Notes: generated by a model not told the origin, from the sequence alone. Positions 13,259 through 55,446 are shown, counted from the stretch's first letter. The stretch is 64,000 nt of DNA from Xiphias gladius (GCF_016859285.1 NC_053407.1:6276357-6340356); one strand, 5' to 3'. Program-made: numbers and translations.

Positions 13259-16200
13259 TACTTCAGGGCTGCTCCATAGTATACAAGCCACCAACACTGC
13301 TTCACATGTGTTAAATAAAAACAGGAGATCAAAATATGCTTATGGATGTATTTTATTAAAAATAAGTCTGTCAAAATTAAACAGAATACAATATTTCTTC
13401 TTTAACATGTTTCCAGTACATATGTATTTTTTTCAATTATCATTTTTCCTTTTTTATATCGTTTTAAAGGTTTTAAAAGTCATGCTAAGTAGAGGGTAAC
13501 TCATCTCACAATTGTTTTTTTGTTTTTTTTTGCTAAAACCCAAAAGTCAAAATATGAAATTAAAATCATGATAGAAGTCAACTGTGCACAGCTTGTCTGC
13601 GATGCCTAAATCAGTTTCTCCGGCCTCTCCAGAAGAAGTCCATGTGGCTTCAGAAGCCTCGGGGCCCATTTCCAAAAGTGTTCACATCCCTCCTTTCCTT
13701 ATAACAATCACTGATCACATCAGTGGCTATGTCTATGCAGGGAGTAGAGGAATGGTGCGTGGTAGCAGTGCTGAGACACAGCCCAGGCTCAAACACAAAC
13801 GAGACTTGTTCCCTACAGGTATGCAACAGAGGTTGTTCTTTCACGTACAGGTGTGAGTGTGTGTGTGTGTGTGTAACAGAAGTCCTTTACAGTTGTAGAA
13901 GCAGATGTCAAGTGTGTACTTTATGTGTAGTTTTTAGAATAGTTCCTATGATAGCAGATGATGCATTTATAAAAAACAGTTTGGTATAAATTTTTACCAC
14001 ATTCCCTGTAGTAAAGCCCGCACTGCATACACACATCTCCAGTATTATATTTATCCATATTTCTCTACCATAGACTGGAATTCTCTCACAAATGGAAATA
14101 TACACTTCAGGGTGGATCCAAGAGCCATTTCCCAGGTCACAAAAAAAGCAGCCGGAGTGACAGTTTGCCACCAGTCAGACAACATTCAGTCACTGCTATT
14201 TGGTAGAAAATAAGTCCTGTGTAAAAACAAAATAAGTAAAATGTTTTAAATGTTTTAGATAAAGCTGAGGTATGGAACAAAAGCTTTTTTTTTTTGGTAA
14301 TCAAAACCCAATTAGGCTAATGATTCACATGGAAATGGGGTGCAGTGGAGTCAGAGTTGTAATTTTGCCATGAACCATAATTTGTTTAGATATATAGAGG
14401 CAGAAAGCAGATGATGATTTTGACCTCCCAAATTAACAACTGCTTAATCACTGAGATGAAGAATACACAATTATAATGGTGCAAGGATAAAATGCCAAAA
14501 TTAGATTTGAGCTTCTAAAAGAGGAACCAACATGTTCAATATCAAATAAATATTTAAAAGAAGTAATTTAATTAATTATCAAAACTTAACTCATGTGTGA
14601 CTTTCTCTGAGAAACATTTTCATAATCACAACACTGCCGAGGTAACTCAGCTAATGTTAGCCGCTGCCGTTAACACTTTGATGCTGAGAAATAAATCCAG
14701 GCTCACAAGCCAGCCTAGGTAGTTAGGCAGCTAGGTAGGTAGCATTTGTACCCTTGTTAAGATGAATAAAAAGAGTGTGTTTATTGGTAGCAGCAACTAG
14801 TTGGGTTACTCAATATTACTAAGTAGCAGGTAAGTTGGCTTCTAACAAATCCTTGAGCCTGCCAAGAGGAGCTGGAGGGTTAAAAGGTGAGGGGGTGAGT
14901 AACATTAAAATAATTGAACTTAAGTTCTAATAATTTATTACATTATTTCACAATTTATAGTATATTTTCAATCAATTTTTTCATATGGATTTGTATGATA
15001 TTAGATATTTATATTTATTTGATATTAAACACTTTGGCGTCAGACAGTGAGGAGTGGTTCACAAAAGATTCTGTAACTGTAATTTATGTTGTTGGGAGCT
15101 GTACACGTAGTTTTGTTACTACTGATCTGACTCTAAAACACAAACTCCTGTACAGAAGCAATGTAATGACTTCTTTGTAAATCTCATAGTGGCCAGCAGC
15201 AAACCTGAACAATAAAAAGATCCTTGCTTTCCACCTTATTTTCATGTTATTGTACAGGGTGAAAAATATTCTGGGACAATCTTGTGATTTTGGGCTACAT
15301 ACTGTAAATATATTTGACTTGATTATGTCCCTTTATCCAACAGCAGGGAGAACAGTCAAGTTTATGGTCATTAGAGAAATGGAGTGGTCTGTGTGAAAAA
15401 AAACAGCCTTTTCCCAACAAACAGAACTGGTTTTCATGACCTTTAAGTGGTTGAAATCAAAATGAAAGAAAGACTGTGATATAATTATCTACCCTGAAAT
15501 TTAAAACCTTCCTGTTTGGCAAATTAATTCACCCCTTTATTTGTAATTCTAATTGCAATAGCACATACAAAGAGCAGGTCAGACTGTGGACTATGTAAAA
15601 AAAAATAAAAAATAAAAAAATAAATAAAAAGACCCATATGGTGTCTTGACTTTTAGCCATACACACACTGTGCTTTTTAGTCTGCCTTTGATACTGCTTT
15701 TCTCAATGCTGGCATCAAGGTGACCATGATAATAGTGTTAGGCTCGTCCTGAGAGCAGGTGTTGTAGGTGCTGAGCTCTGCCACCTGCAGCCATATCACT
15801 GATTGATCGATGCTGTGGTATTTACAGCAAAATTAAGGCTTCAACACCTCTAATACTCCAATTTAATCCCTTGACATCAACCTTTTCCGCTGGTTACTGG
15901 CAGTGTTCGCCACTACAAAGCCCCATCAATTATGTTTTATACACAGGTGATGTTTTTCAGGATATATCCTGTTCTTTGGCTACTAACATGTTAGCTCACA
16001 GTATTTTATTCTTAATAACATTACATAACTATGACATTATAAATTTTTATTTCCAACTTTCTGGAATAATTGGGGACTCGCATTTTTCACTTACATCAGT
16101 CCATTTTCTCAGTGTTAGTGTTCACTCCTGCACTGCATTAGCCTTGAACAGAGCTAATGATCTGCTCCACACAATCAGAGGTGTTTTTCATTCAGAGGAC

Positions 16201-16659
16201 TTTTTTGTTCACTCTATTTCAAGACATGAATGCAATTCCAAGTGGATATTTCAGGGGAATAAAGGGCTTAGAGAGTCTGTTTGTCTTCTTTATCTTATTA
16301 AAGATGATGTAATATACCTCAGGTTTTGTTATGTTGACCTACACTTGTGGGGTCTCACAATGGTAAACAGCTTTGGGTATTGTGGTCTGTGATATGATGA
16401 ACAACAACAATGTGTGTAAAACACTGATTGTAGGGAATCAAAATCCACTCATTAAAACAGAGGAAAAAATAAAAAGGGGAATTACAATTTGTTTTGTCCA
16501 TGATGAGCACAACAAACTGACAAAAAGAACTAAAAAAAAAAAGGCTAGATAAACAGAATAATAATTAATTATTTTTAAATAATGTCACACATTTCTTTAT
16601 TTGATAATACTAAATTAAAAGGAAGCTTTCTTCTCTCTTGCTCTCCTCCGCTCCTCTGT
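13259..16659. other. gene-free stretch
   Basis: 13,580-13,860 is balanced, non-repetitive sequence with open frames on both strands but no recognised protein. The rest is AT-rich. A 173-codon ORF at 15,871-16,392 has no recognisable domain and starts at TTG. Confidence 0.45.
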
Positions 16660-16811
16660 CTGTGCCGCTGACTTGGTCTGATGGACATCCAAACACACCA
16701 ATCACACGCATGCGCTTTCCTCCGTCGCTATGACAACTACCTGCTGGACATGCCTTCTCTCAGTGCTACTTAACATTAACCTGTGGAGAGATGGGTAATC
16801 ATCTAAGCAAG
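16660..16811 (+). promoter_or_regulatory. promoter-like cluster with a possible 7-codon first exon
   Basis: A CG-richer island in AT-rich surroundings. It has CCAAT (16,698), an NRF1-like palindrome CGCATGCGC (16,707-16,715) and an X-box-like GTCGCTATGACAAC (16,724-16,737). About 50 bases on, ATG at 16,791 opens MGNHLSK and ends at AAG|GTAATT (16,811), a plausible short first exon with a myristoylation-type start. No following exon was recognised on either strand. It could instead serve a gene to the left. Confidence 0.35.
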
Positions 16812-17334
16812 GTAATTAATGAATGTAGCAGGATTAAAACAGCTTGCATTTGTATTTTTGTACAGCATAGATATACTGTTTTAGTATTTTCACCTTGTTT
16901 GGGAGTAATTGTTCTTTCCTTTAAGTGTGTATCTTGTCCAGAAGTTTTTAATTTTATGCATGTATGCACAGTGTAAGCAATCATTTTACAATGAGGTGTC
17001 CCACTGAAGGAAAATAATGAACAGACACTGTTGTGTTACACCCTCTGTCTATACAATATTTCCATTGTTATTCCAGTAACATCTATAAAGGACACCCACC
17101 TCGCCATTGTCACGTGTCACTTACCAAAGAAAATAAAGCATAAAAGCTAAAATTGGTTTAAAATTATTGATTAAAGCATTGCTTTAAGCATTAGACAGTT
17201 TTAATGATAAGAGTTAACCCACCAACCACCAACATTGTGTAAAGCATCAATATTGTTGCTATGGTTACTTCTAAATGGGTTAGTCCACCATGAGCACTGA
17301 TTCAGAGTTGTGATCACTGTTGACTAACACAACA

Positions 17335-18312
17335 CTGGGCCTCATGCAAGAATTTTTTTTTTTTCTTATCGTAAAGAAAAAATACTTAATCCTAAACCTA
17401 TCTGTAAAACAGCTTCTTTCAACCTAATGAAAACCACTTGTAAATGAAGAGGCGGGCCTTGTGAGATTTGATTATTAGCATAATCACCACCCTTAAATTG
17501 ATGCATAAGGCTACCTATTCTGCCCCATTGGTGGAAAAGTTTCAGTGACAAAAACTTTCACACTGCGGAGTTCTGCTGTTGGAAATCAGATGACAACATA
17601 ACAAATTAGGCAGGAGTCATATTAGAGGACCTGAAACAAGCAAAAAGCAATAATAGCACAGCTTACATCATGTCATCAAAAGAGAGCCAAATTGTGTCAG
17701 AATTAAAAAGGGTCTTGTTTGACATGAAATTAGATATTAAAAGTAGTCCATGACTTAGATAGGAGGTGGTCAAATGAGTGTCTAAGTCATGAAGATGGAT
17801 GAGAAAAAATTTTCCATTACACGCTAGGTAATGTTACACTGTTAGGTTCAACAGAGGATGATTGTAGACAGCAACTCACATAAAGTCACTGAGGCAGCTG
17901 TTGGAGTGAGAGAATTTTCCTAGCAATTAGTGAACAGTGTACAGTAAGTTGCTGTGCCAAAATATGTCAATAAATTAATAAACGAATTTTTTTAAAAAGG
18001 TGGTTGAAACCTCTCAAACCTTGTTGAACATCTCAGAAAAAATATATTTTAGTTAAAATTACTTTTTAGTTTATTACATTATTAAACTCCAAATTCATTC
18101 AGATTAAGGCATTATAATTTTAATTCAAACAAGTATTTCCCCCTGTGGACAAAGGAAGACTCTCTATACATGACTCATACGACAGGTCTGGACCACTTCT
18201 AAGTATGAAAGAATTGGTGAAAGCTACAAAATCTCTTAAATTACTCATACTCATACATGCCAATTAAGAATAAATCTGTTCGATTTGTTTGTGGTTACTG
18301 CATGAGGCCCAT
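17335..18312. mobile_element. nonautonomous DNA transposon (MITE-like)
   Basis: Ends are inverted: TGGGCCTCATGCA at 17,336-17,348 and TGCATGAGGCCCA near 18,298-18,311. About 980 bases, no transposase recognised. It abuts the ranbp10 3' end and contains the candidate polyA signal. The superfamily is not settled. Confidence 0.75.
18070..18075 (-). terminator. candidate ranbp10 polyadenylation signal
   Basis: AATAAA on the minus strand about 355 bases past the ranbp10 stop codon. It is the first clear hexamer I noticed in the 3' UTR direction. It lies inside the MITE-like element at 17,335-18,312, so the 3' end may be transposon-derived. Position only; no transcript evidence. Confidence 0.4.
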
Positions 18313-18429
18313 TATGTATGATATACTGTACATTTTTAACAAACATCTGCCAACTATTTACAAGCAAGTATTGTCCATATCTATGGTATAAATATCTTAA
18401 AGACCATATTTCACTCACCTGGACTGGGG

Positions 18430-49745
<31,316 letters not shown>

Positions 49746-50513
49746 TTTTGGCCTCTGTTTTGTATCTTATTGTTCGTTTCTTTCTATCCAAAACCCCGTC
49801 TCAGTCCGCTGGAGCTGTAGGCTGAGAGTGAGAGGGACTGAGGGGAGAAAATAGCAGCGGTGTGACATCCCCGGATAAGCAGCAGAATGTACTCTAGATG
49901 CTAACAGTGCCGTGTGGGTACTGTAGTTCAGCTGCACGCTCGCTTTTATGCTAATGTCTCTAGAAATGACTACACAGCTTCACTATGGGGACCCTGGTTT
50001 AGGGGTTCCCACTGAGAAAGATAGCTAGGAAATGTAGTTTTTCAGCTTTTAAATTTACAGGCAGTTTGTTTTTAGAACATTATAAAATTTTATCTAATTT
50101 CTTATGTTATCCATACGTGGCATGTGCATGAGAGAAAGCCGAACATAAATATATTTGCTAGCTAGATGAAAATGTATTGACAGGTTTAATATCCCCATTA
50201 TTTCCAGATGTGGAATTTGGTGTTTTTCTTATTTTCTCTTCTATCACTTCTATATTGCACAGCAAGTCCTGGAAGTTGCAGTTTTGTGTGACATTTATAA
50301 AGTAGGTTACCAATTTGATTATTTATTTATCATACATTTGTTACTGGCACTACTCAGGGTAAATGGCTAATATGCAGGTTTAAAAACTGCACTTTTTCAT
50401 GGTTACAAAGTGTCTATATTCTATTTACGAGGAAAGTTTTTTGTCTTATGCAATTTGTAAAGTAATTTGGCGCGCCACGGTGAACTCTGGGTCTTGCTGC
50501 GTGCCCCGTACTC

Positions 50514-50527
50514 GTTACCATGGAAAC
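50514..50527. promoter_or_regulatory. RFX X-box-like site upstream of tsnaxip1
   Basis: GTTACCATGGAAAC matches the imperfect-palindrome X-box consensus (GTNRCC, 0-3 nt, RGYAAC) with one mismatch in the right half. RFX factors drive ciliary genes, and TSNAXIP1 is expressed in ciliated and testis tissue, so a site here is plausible. Motif match only. Confidence 0.5.
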
Positions 50528-50621
50528 TCTGCTACAATGCTATGACCTGTGATGCCAAACTCAAGTTAAAAAGAGCAAGAGCTTGTTATGTTATTATTTA
50601 GCCTTCATATAATCACTAGAG

Positions 50622-50662
50622 ATGTCACCGCACAAAGATATAAAATTTCCACCTTTAACGCC
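50622..50662 (+). other. possible tsnaxip1 first coding exon
   Basis: An ATG at 50,622 opens MSPHKDIKFPPLTP before an in-frame TAA. A weak donor (CC|GTCTTA) at 50,663 would leave two bases, which fit the phase of the exon beginning at 50,810. The donor is far from consensus, so either this is not the exon or its donor has decayed. Low certainty. Confidence 0.25.
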
Positions 50663-50809
50663 GTCTTAAAAACAAAAGCAAGTGATAAATAGATTGCTAT
50701 ATAAAGATTGTAACTATTGTATTATTACATGTATATATCGTGATTAGCGTAACTAGCTAGTTAAATTACAATGTTAAACCTAACTTATCTCTGTTCTTGA
50801 TTATTTAAG

Positions 50810-50918
50810 ACTGACACGTGACCACAGTATTCAAAATTCCACTATCCAGACATCAGAGGAAGGGCAAGAAGGAGAAAGCGCTGGTACTGTTTTTGTCCAG
50901 CCATCTGCAGCGAGAAAG
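50810..50918 (+). pseudogene. tsnaxip1: tsnaxip1 exon, N-terminal Gln/Ser-rich part
   Basis: 109 nt after acceptor TTATTTAAG, to donor AAAG|GTAAGC. Frame starting after one base gives RDHSIQNSTIQTSEEGQEGE and ends VQPSAARK in phase 0. No ATG in this exon, so a further upstream exon must supply the start. Not conserved enough to align with mammals; assigned by phase and position. Confidence 0.55.
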
Positions 50919-51153
50919 GTAAGCAAACCAGCAACAGGTTGATCAAACCTGTGATGATTTCACTCATGGTTAGCTTACTTTATGTTACTGAATATGAATA
51001 GTAGCTTAGGTATTTTGATTTCTGTAAAGATGATTAGTCAAAATAGCTAACCACTAAGGGGGGTACCTTTTCCACTGTCTTAGCAAAGTCGAGTACTCAT
51101 CTTGCCCTTTGTGTGTGTGTGTCTGTGTGTGCGTGTGATAAACCCTGCCCTAG

Positions 51154-51294
51154 TTGTGCTGGGCAGGAAGCGCTTACATTTATGCAGGCCTGGAGAGAAA
51201 GCCCCAACTGCTGATGCACCTGGAGAACTATGTGAACAAGGAGCTGCATACTATCAGCCCCAATGAGCCAAAATTCCAGGAACTGAAGCTACAG
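51154..51294 (+). pseudogene. tsnaxip1: tsnaxip1 exon with LENYVNKEL segment
   Basis: 141 nt, acceptor CTGCCCTAG, donor CAG|GTGCTG, open throughout. Encodes GLERKPQLLMHLENYVNKEL and ends FQELKLQ; human has LEELENYLRKEL and QELRLQ at this place. A second acceptor at 51,166 exists but would change phase. Confidence 0.85.
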
Positions 51295-51443
51295 GTGCTG
51301 TGGTTTATTTTCACAAAGAAAAAACAGAAAAAAGTACCATATATACACTACCATACAAACCATACTACCAGAAGCACATTCTTTGTTATATTAAATATAG
51401 ATACATAAAGAATATTACATGTCACCATCTGCTTTGGCCACAG

Positions 51444-51551
51444 GTCTACCGTGATGTCTTTGGTTGTTTCATCAAAGAGTTCAAAACCTACCAACCCCTT
51501 CTATCTGCCATCAAAAAGGAATATGAAAACACAGGTCCTTGGAAAACACAG
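51444..51551 (+). pseudogene. tsnaxip1: tsnaxip1 exon with FKTYQPLLS segment
   Basis: 108 nt, acceptor GGCCACAG, donor CACAG|GTCAGT. Encodes VYRDVFGCFIKEFKTYQPLL and SAIKKEYENT. Matches human PYREIFEFFIEDFKTYKPLL. Intact. Confidence 0.88.
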
Positions 51552-51892
51552 GTCAGTAGCTCTGTGAGTAAACCTGCGTTATCATTTTCTTCTTAAGAAG
51601 AATTACCCTAGTATACATTAATACTCTTTTGAATGGATTCTGTAAGTGCTATAAGATAAAAGGAACAGGGGCCTTTAACATTAGGAGAAGTTAAGTTCAA
51701 CAAAGAGTTAGTTCTGTCAGAAAAATTCTGTCTTTGAGGCACATGAGAAATAGCATACTGCCATGCTATGGAGAATTGCTTACATTTCTGTAAGAGAATG
51801 TTCATTTGATTCACATTGTGTCTATGGCGTCCACGTAAACCAACATTTTTGAAAGCAAATCTGGGTAAAGAGGTTTATGAACGCAGGGCCAT

Positions 51893-52200
51893 ATTGACAA
51901 ATAGTGTAAACAAATAAATGATCAGACTCTCAGAGAAATGCCCTTTTTTTCAATAAACTTGTAGACAGTTAATGTAGTTTGGTACAATCTAAATAGCACT
52001 GATAAGTTGACCTGCTAGCCCCTATGATCTTCTATGAGCTACATTTAAGACACTAGGCAGGAAAAACTTAAAACATTGTAAAATTAGAGCAGTTAAGATA
52101 AAAATAATATGAGGAATCAGTCAGAGCCAGGTTACACAGTTTTCTAATTATTTATTTTAATAATAGAAAATATTTAAAAAATTGTATTCTGCATCAAAAT
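51893..52200 (+). repeat. copy 1 of a ~300-bp dispersed duplicate
   Basis: In tsnaxip1 intron 3. About 300 bases match 57,262-57,562 in direct orientation, e.g. AATGTAGTTTGGTACAATCT, GCTAGCCCCTATGAT and GAGCTACATTTAAGACACT, with substitutions and small indels. Confidence 0.9.
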
Positions 52201-52814
52201 ACATAGTGAGTGACAATCATGGGAGACATTTACAATTTAAAGTGCAGTACTTCTTGAGAAAATGGCAAAAAAAATATGACTCAAAGTTAAACAATTTCAA
52301 TGAAATTTATAAACAACTTTATGATAAATCTTGCATAATAACAGACAAACAAACAAATAGGACAAAAACACAATCTCCTTGCGGAGGTTAAAAGACTTAA
52401 TCACTGGAATAAACTTGAATTTATATTAGCAAGTATAGTAATTGTATATAACATATAGCTAACATTTCTAAGTTTTTTTTTTTATTAGTGATTAATCTAT
52501 AATATTTTTATTGAATTATTCTATAGTCATTTAGCTTTTAAAATGTTTAACATAATGACAAGTGTCCACAAGTTCTCAGATCATGAAGTGACTGATATCT
52601 TCAAAGTGCTTATTTTGTCAGTCAGAAAATCGTAAACAGTTAAATTTAAAATTACACAAAATGAGAAAAATAAAGCAAATCTTTGAGTTGGAGAAGTTTA
52701 TTATAGGACTAATTGAATAAATCAACTGTCCAAATTGTCATCAATAAATCGTTTCAGCCCAATATTTTGATTATAGATCCTTATCATGCGTTATACATCT
52801 GTTCAGCCTATCAG

Positions 52815-53004
52815 CAGGCTCAAATCCGAGAACTGGAACCACTGCGATCCTATCTAAGGTTGGTGACAGAGGAATGTGACAGGAAGATTCAAGCTCGCTG
52901 AGGAGAGGAGCAGGCTGAGATTCGAGCCTTGAAGAGGGAGAAGCAGCAACTGCAGAGGGACATTCAGGCCATGACGGAGAAAGAAAAGGCCATGCAGGCT
53001 GTGG
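52815..53004 (+). pseudogene. tsnaxip1: tsnaxip1 exon carrying TGA stop and frameshift
   Basis: Acceptor CTATCAG, donor TGTG|GTACAT. Reads QAQIRELEPLRSYLRLVTEE CDRKIQAR, then TGA at 52,899-52,901, then GEEQAEIRALKREKQQLQRD in the same frame. Human has an Arg-like position (AMRAEE) there, so CGA to TGA at a CpG is the simple explanation. An extra A in the run at 52,979-52,983 then shifts the frame, leaving phase 1 before an exon that needs phase 0. Confidence 0.82.
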
Positions 53005-53277
53005 TACATTACATAGTTGTAAAGTGGTGTTCTAGCTGCTATTTATATATTAATTCTTGTAACTTTTTAGTGAATACAACTTGGTGTGATTAATTTCCAC
53101 ATGAATTTCTGATTTTCCATTTTTTTTTTTTATGTACAGAACTGATCTCATACATGTGTGTGAAAAATCCCTAGCATCGAAGCATGTTTTGTTTGAAGTT
53201 CAGTTCAGAATATAAGGTCAATGGTAGATTATCATTATCTTGCATCAGTCAGCCCACTGTCTTCCATTCCTCTCCAG

Positions 53278-53419
53278 GTGGAACATCTGCAATATGAACT
53301 GTCCAACCAGTATGTGAAGTATCGGGAGGAGCGTGATGCCCGCAAGTTGATGATCTGGCAGCTCAGTGACCTTAAAAGAGCCTCTCTGAAGGAGGTCCAC
53401 CCTGCAAATAAAAATACAG
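53278..53419 (+). pseudogene. tsnaxip1: tsnaxip1 exon, coiled coil
   Basis: 142 nt, acceptor CTCTCCAG, donor ACAG|GTGAGC. Encodes VEHLQYELSNQYVKYREERD ARKLMIWQLSDLKR. Human has LAEEYLHYLSERDACKILIADLNEL. Intact. Confidence 0.85.
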
Positions 53420-53721
53420 GTGAGCCCAGGCAAGAATTCACATCAGTGTTCATTTAATTTTTTTGTTGTACTCCTTTAGAACCTTACCCACTGACTCACT
53501 ATTTCTGGTCAAGGCTCTGTTAAAATAGAGCCTTAATAATAGATTTAAAAAATTTTCTCTGCCTTTAAAAAATAAAGCATTTAAATACTAAGCAAAAATA
53601 TGATTCCTGAATGATACCTTTTATGTTCATAGTTTATGAATAAGAGACTCAACCGAATATCTATATATAAACATCCAAAAACAAGTTTATTTTGTTCTGA
53701 GTTTTGTTTGCATCGTGAAAG

Positions 53722-53888
53722 AAGAGGCTAAGGACCCACTGAAACTACAGCTTGCCCTGAAGATGTGCCGGGAGGACCTGACTAAGGCCCAACAGGAGCT
53801 CAACAAGATGAAGGCAGAGTACTGGGATGTTGTGCCACGACGCAACTGGGACACCCTGCAACAAACACACAAACAGACATTCCTTCAG
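53722..53888 (+). pseudogene. tsnaxip1: tsnaxip1 exon with DVVPRR motif
   Basis: 167 nt, acceptor CGTGAAAG (weak polypyrimidine tract), donor CAG|GTGGCT. Encodes DPLKLQLALKMCREDLTKAQ QELNKMKAEYWDVVPRRNWD. It is the best-conserved tsnaxip1 exon in the window. Intact. Confidence 0.88.
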
Positions 53889-54027
53889 GTGGCTCATATA
53901 GACAAATGTACTTTACACACAGTATACTCATGCATACACAGAATTCAGTATTTAAAATCTAAAACTTTAAATGTAAAATCTTCACCATAGTCTTGTCTTT
54001 GCATTTGTATTTTTTTCTGCTCTCCAG

Positions 54028-54141
54028 TTGAAGACGCTGCAGGGTGACTTTGATCAGTTGAAGAGCGAGTATGTCACCCTGCTGGAGCTCCTTAAAACAG
54101 GCAGAAGACAGGCTGAGACACATGACTCCACTACTGAACGG
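54028..54141 (+). pseudogene. tsnaxip1: tsnaxip1 exon, last coiled-coil segment
   Basis: 114 nt, acceptor CTCTCCAG, donor CGG|GTACAG. Encodes LKTLQGDFDQLKSEYVTLLE LLKTGRRQAE. Aligns with human LDTLRASYEEVRKEHEILMQL. After this exon the mammalian protein continues with a domain of roughly 170 residues that I cannot find here. Confidence 0.82.
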
Positions 54142-54333
54142 GTACAGTATGTTATACCAATGGTTTCAAAAGTGGGCACAGCATGTTGTGGTGATTTTGT
54201 GTGGAATTGTGTGTCTCCAAATTGTACAGTGAAGGTGATCATGATCAACAACCCCAAGAGACCCAAAAGACCGTTAATATTTGACCTTGTATATGTGCAC
54301 AAATTTGTATCAATAAACTATACTAATAAATAT

Positions 54334-54915
54334 ATAAAGGAATAGTTCGACATTTTGGGTTATAAGCTTTCACTTTTTTGCCTAGAGTTGTATGACAGGA
54401 TTGATATCGCTCACATATCTGTTTGTTCACTTTGATGATGAAGCCAGCAGCAGCTTAACTTATGTTAGCATAAAGACTGGAAACAGGGGAAAACAGCTTG
54501 CATGGCTCTGTCTAAAGTTTTAAAAAAATCTGCTTACAGCACCTATAAAGTTCACTAATTAACATTTTATTCCTTTTTTCATCTATAAAAAAAGAAGTGT
54601 AAAAATGACAAGTGGTGATTTTATGACGGGTATTATCATTTTAAAATTCAGTCCCTGAATGGATTCAACAAACAAGATATAACGTGTCAGTTACCTTTAG
54701 GTTCTGGTAGGCAGATTTATTTATTTTTTAACCCTTTAGACAGATCCTGGCTAGCTATTTTCCCCCGTTTCCTGTCCTTATGCAAAGCTAAGTTAACCAT
54801 CTCCTGGCACCAGCTTCATATAGAACAAACAGATACAGTTTAAGACATGTATCAATCTTTTCATCTGATTCTCAGAAGAAGAGAAAGTAAGTGTATTTTA
54901 CAAAATGTGAAATTG
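54334..54915. mobile_element. MITE of the GGAACAGTTTGACATTTTGG family
   Basis: Begins AAAGGAATAGTTCGACATTT and contains GCATAAAGACTGGAAACAGG, like the nested copy at 27,873. Its right end mirrors the left (ATTTTACAAAATGTGAAATT). It occupies most of the intron where the missing tsnaxip1 block would be expected. Confidence 0.65.
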
Positions 54916-54946
54916 TGTACTTAAGAAGCTGTTTGTTGTTTTTCAG

Positions 54947-55056
54947 ATGGATGCGGGTGGGTCTGAAGAGCAAAGCCAAATTCAGTCCAGCCAGCTAAAA
55001 GAGCCAATCAACTCTGATACCCCTGAGAGACACACACTCACTGTCCAGGAGTTTAG
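54947..55056 (+). pseudogene. tsnaxip1: tsnaxip1 exon bridging to the C-terminal segment
   Basis: 110 nt, acceptor TTTTTCAG, donor AG|GTTACA. Encodes MDAGGSEEQSQIQSSQLKEP and ends HTLTVQEF, which resembles the human LLTMEQF just before FNTVLKSTFPL. The first part has no match that I recognise. Confidence 0.65.
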
Positions 55057-55097
55057 GTTACATAAATCAATGCACAAAAAAGCACACACACAACTGC

Positions 55098-55205
55098 AGT
55101 CAAGTCAAGCCAGTTTTATTTAAATAGTCCAAAATCACAAATTTGCCTCACGGGGCTTTACGATCAGTACAACATACTGTACAACACCTTCTGTCCTTGA
55201 ACCCT
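55098..55205 (+). repeat. dispersed teleost repeat fragment
   Basis: AGCCAGTTTTATTTAAATAG, CACAAATTTGCCTCACGGGG and CTTCTGTCCTTGAACCCTC in order form a frequent fish interspersed repeat. It lies between two tsnaxip1 exons. Confidence 0.6.
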
Positions 55206-55322
55206 CAATTCATAAAAGTAAAAACTTAACCATTAAAAAGACCTATAGATAGATGAGTTGTTCTCTGGTGCTCTGTTTCTATGTCAAAGGAGAGTTGTTT
55301 GTGTACATGTGTGTATGTATAG

Positions 55323-55446
55323 GGCAGTCCTGAGGACAGTGTTTCCTCTGAGGTCAAATGAGGAAATAGATGAACTTGTGTTGTCAGTTAAGAGTGAACG
55401 GGACAGAAGCAATGACATCAACTCCTCCCAGAGACTCAACAGCCTG
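55323..55446 (+). pseudogene. tsnaxip1: tsnaxip1 exon with VFPLRSNEEI segment
   Basis: 124 nt, acceptor GTATAG, donor CTG|GTACGT. Encodes AVLRTVFPLRSNEEIDELVL and RSNDINSSQRLNSL; human has TVLKSTFPLKTEEQIQEL and ADLLNYRSL. Phase joins correctly with the previous exon. Confidence 0.83.

Larger units (their letters stand above)
49746..50809. promoter_or_regulatory. head-to-head intergenic region between ranbp10 and tsnaxip1
   Basis: About 1.06 kb between the ranbp10 start codon and the first recognisable tsnaxip1 exon. It holds the ranbp10 5' UTR, a GCGCGCC-containing segment near 50,470 and an X-box-like site at 50,514. Much of the middle is AT-rich. The divergent layout suggests two close or shared promoters. 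No TATA box was assigned. Confidence 0.6.

Noticed and set aside
13584-13856. Possible coding exon on either strand
   Set aside because: Both strands are open and the composition is balanced, but no protein family or splice border was recognised.
15871-16392. 173-codon ORF on the plus strand
   Set aside because: Starts at TTG, sits in AT-rich DNA, has no recognisable domain or splice context. Best explained by chance.
52899-52901. TGA as a selenocysteine codon in tsnaxip1
   Set aside because: TSNAXIP1 is not a known selenoprotein, the aligned mammalian residue is not Cys, and a frameshift follows in the same exon.
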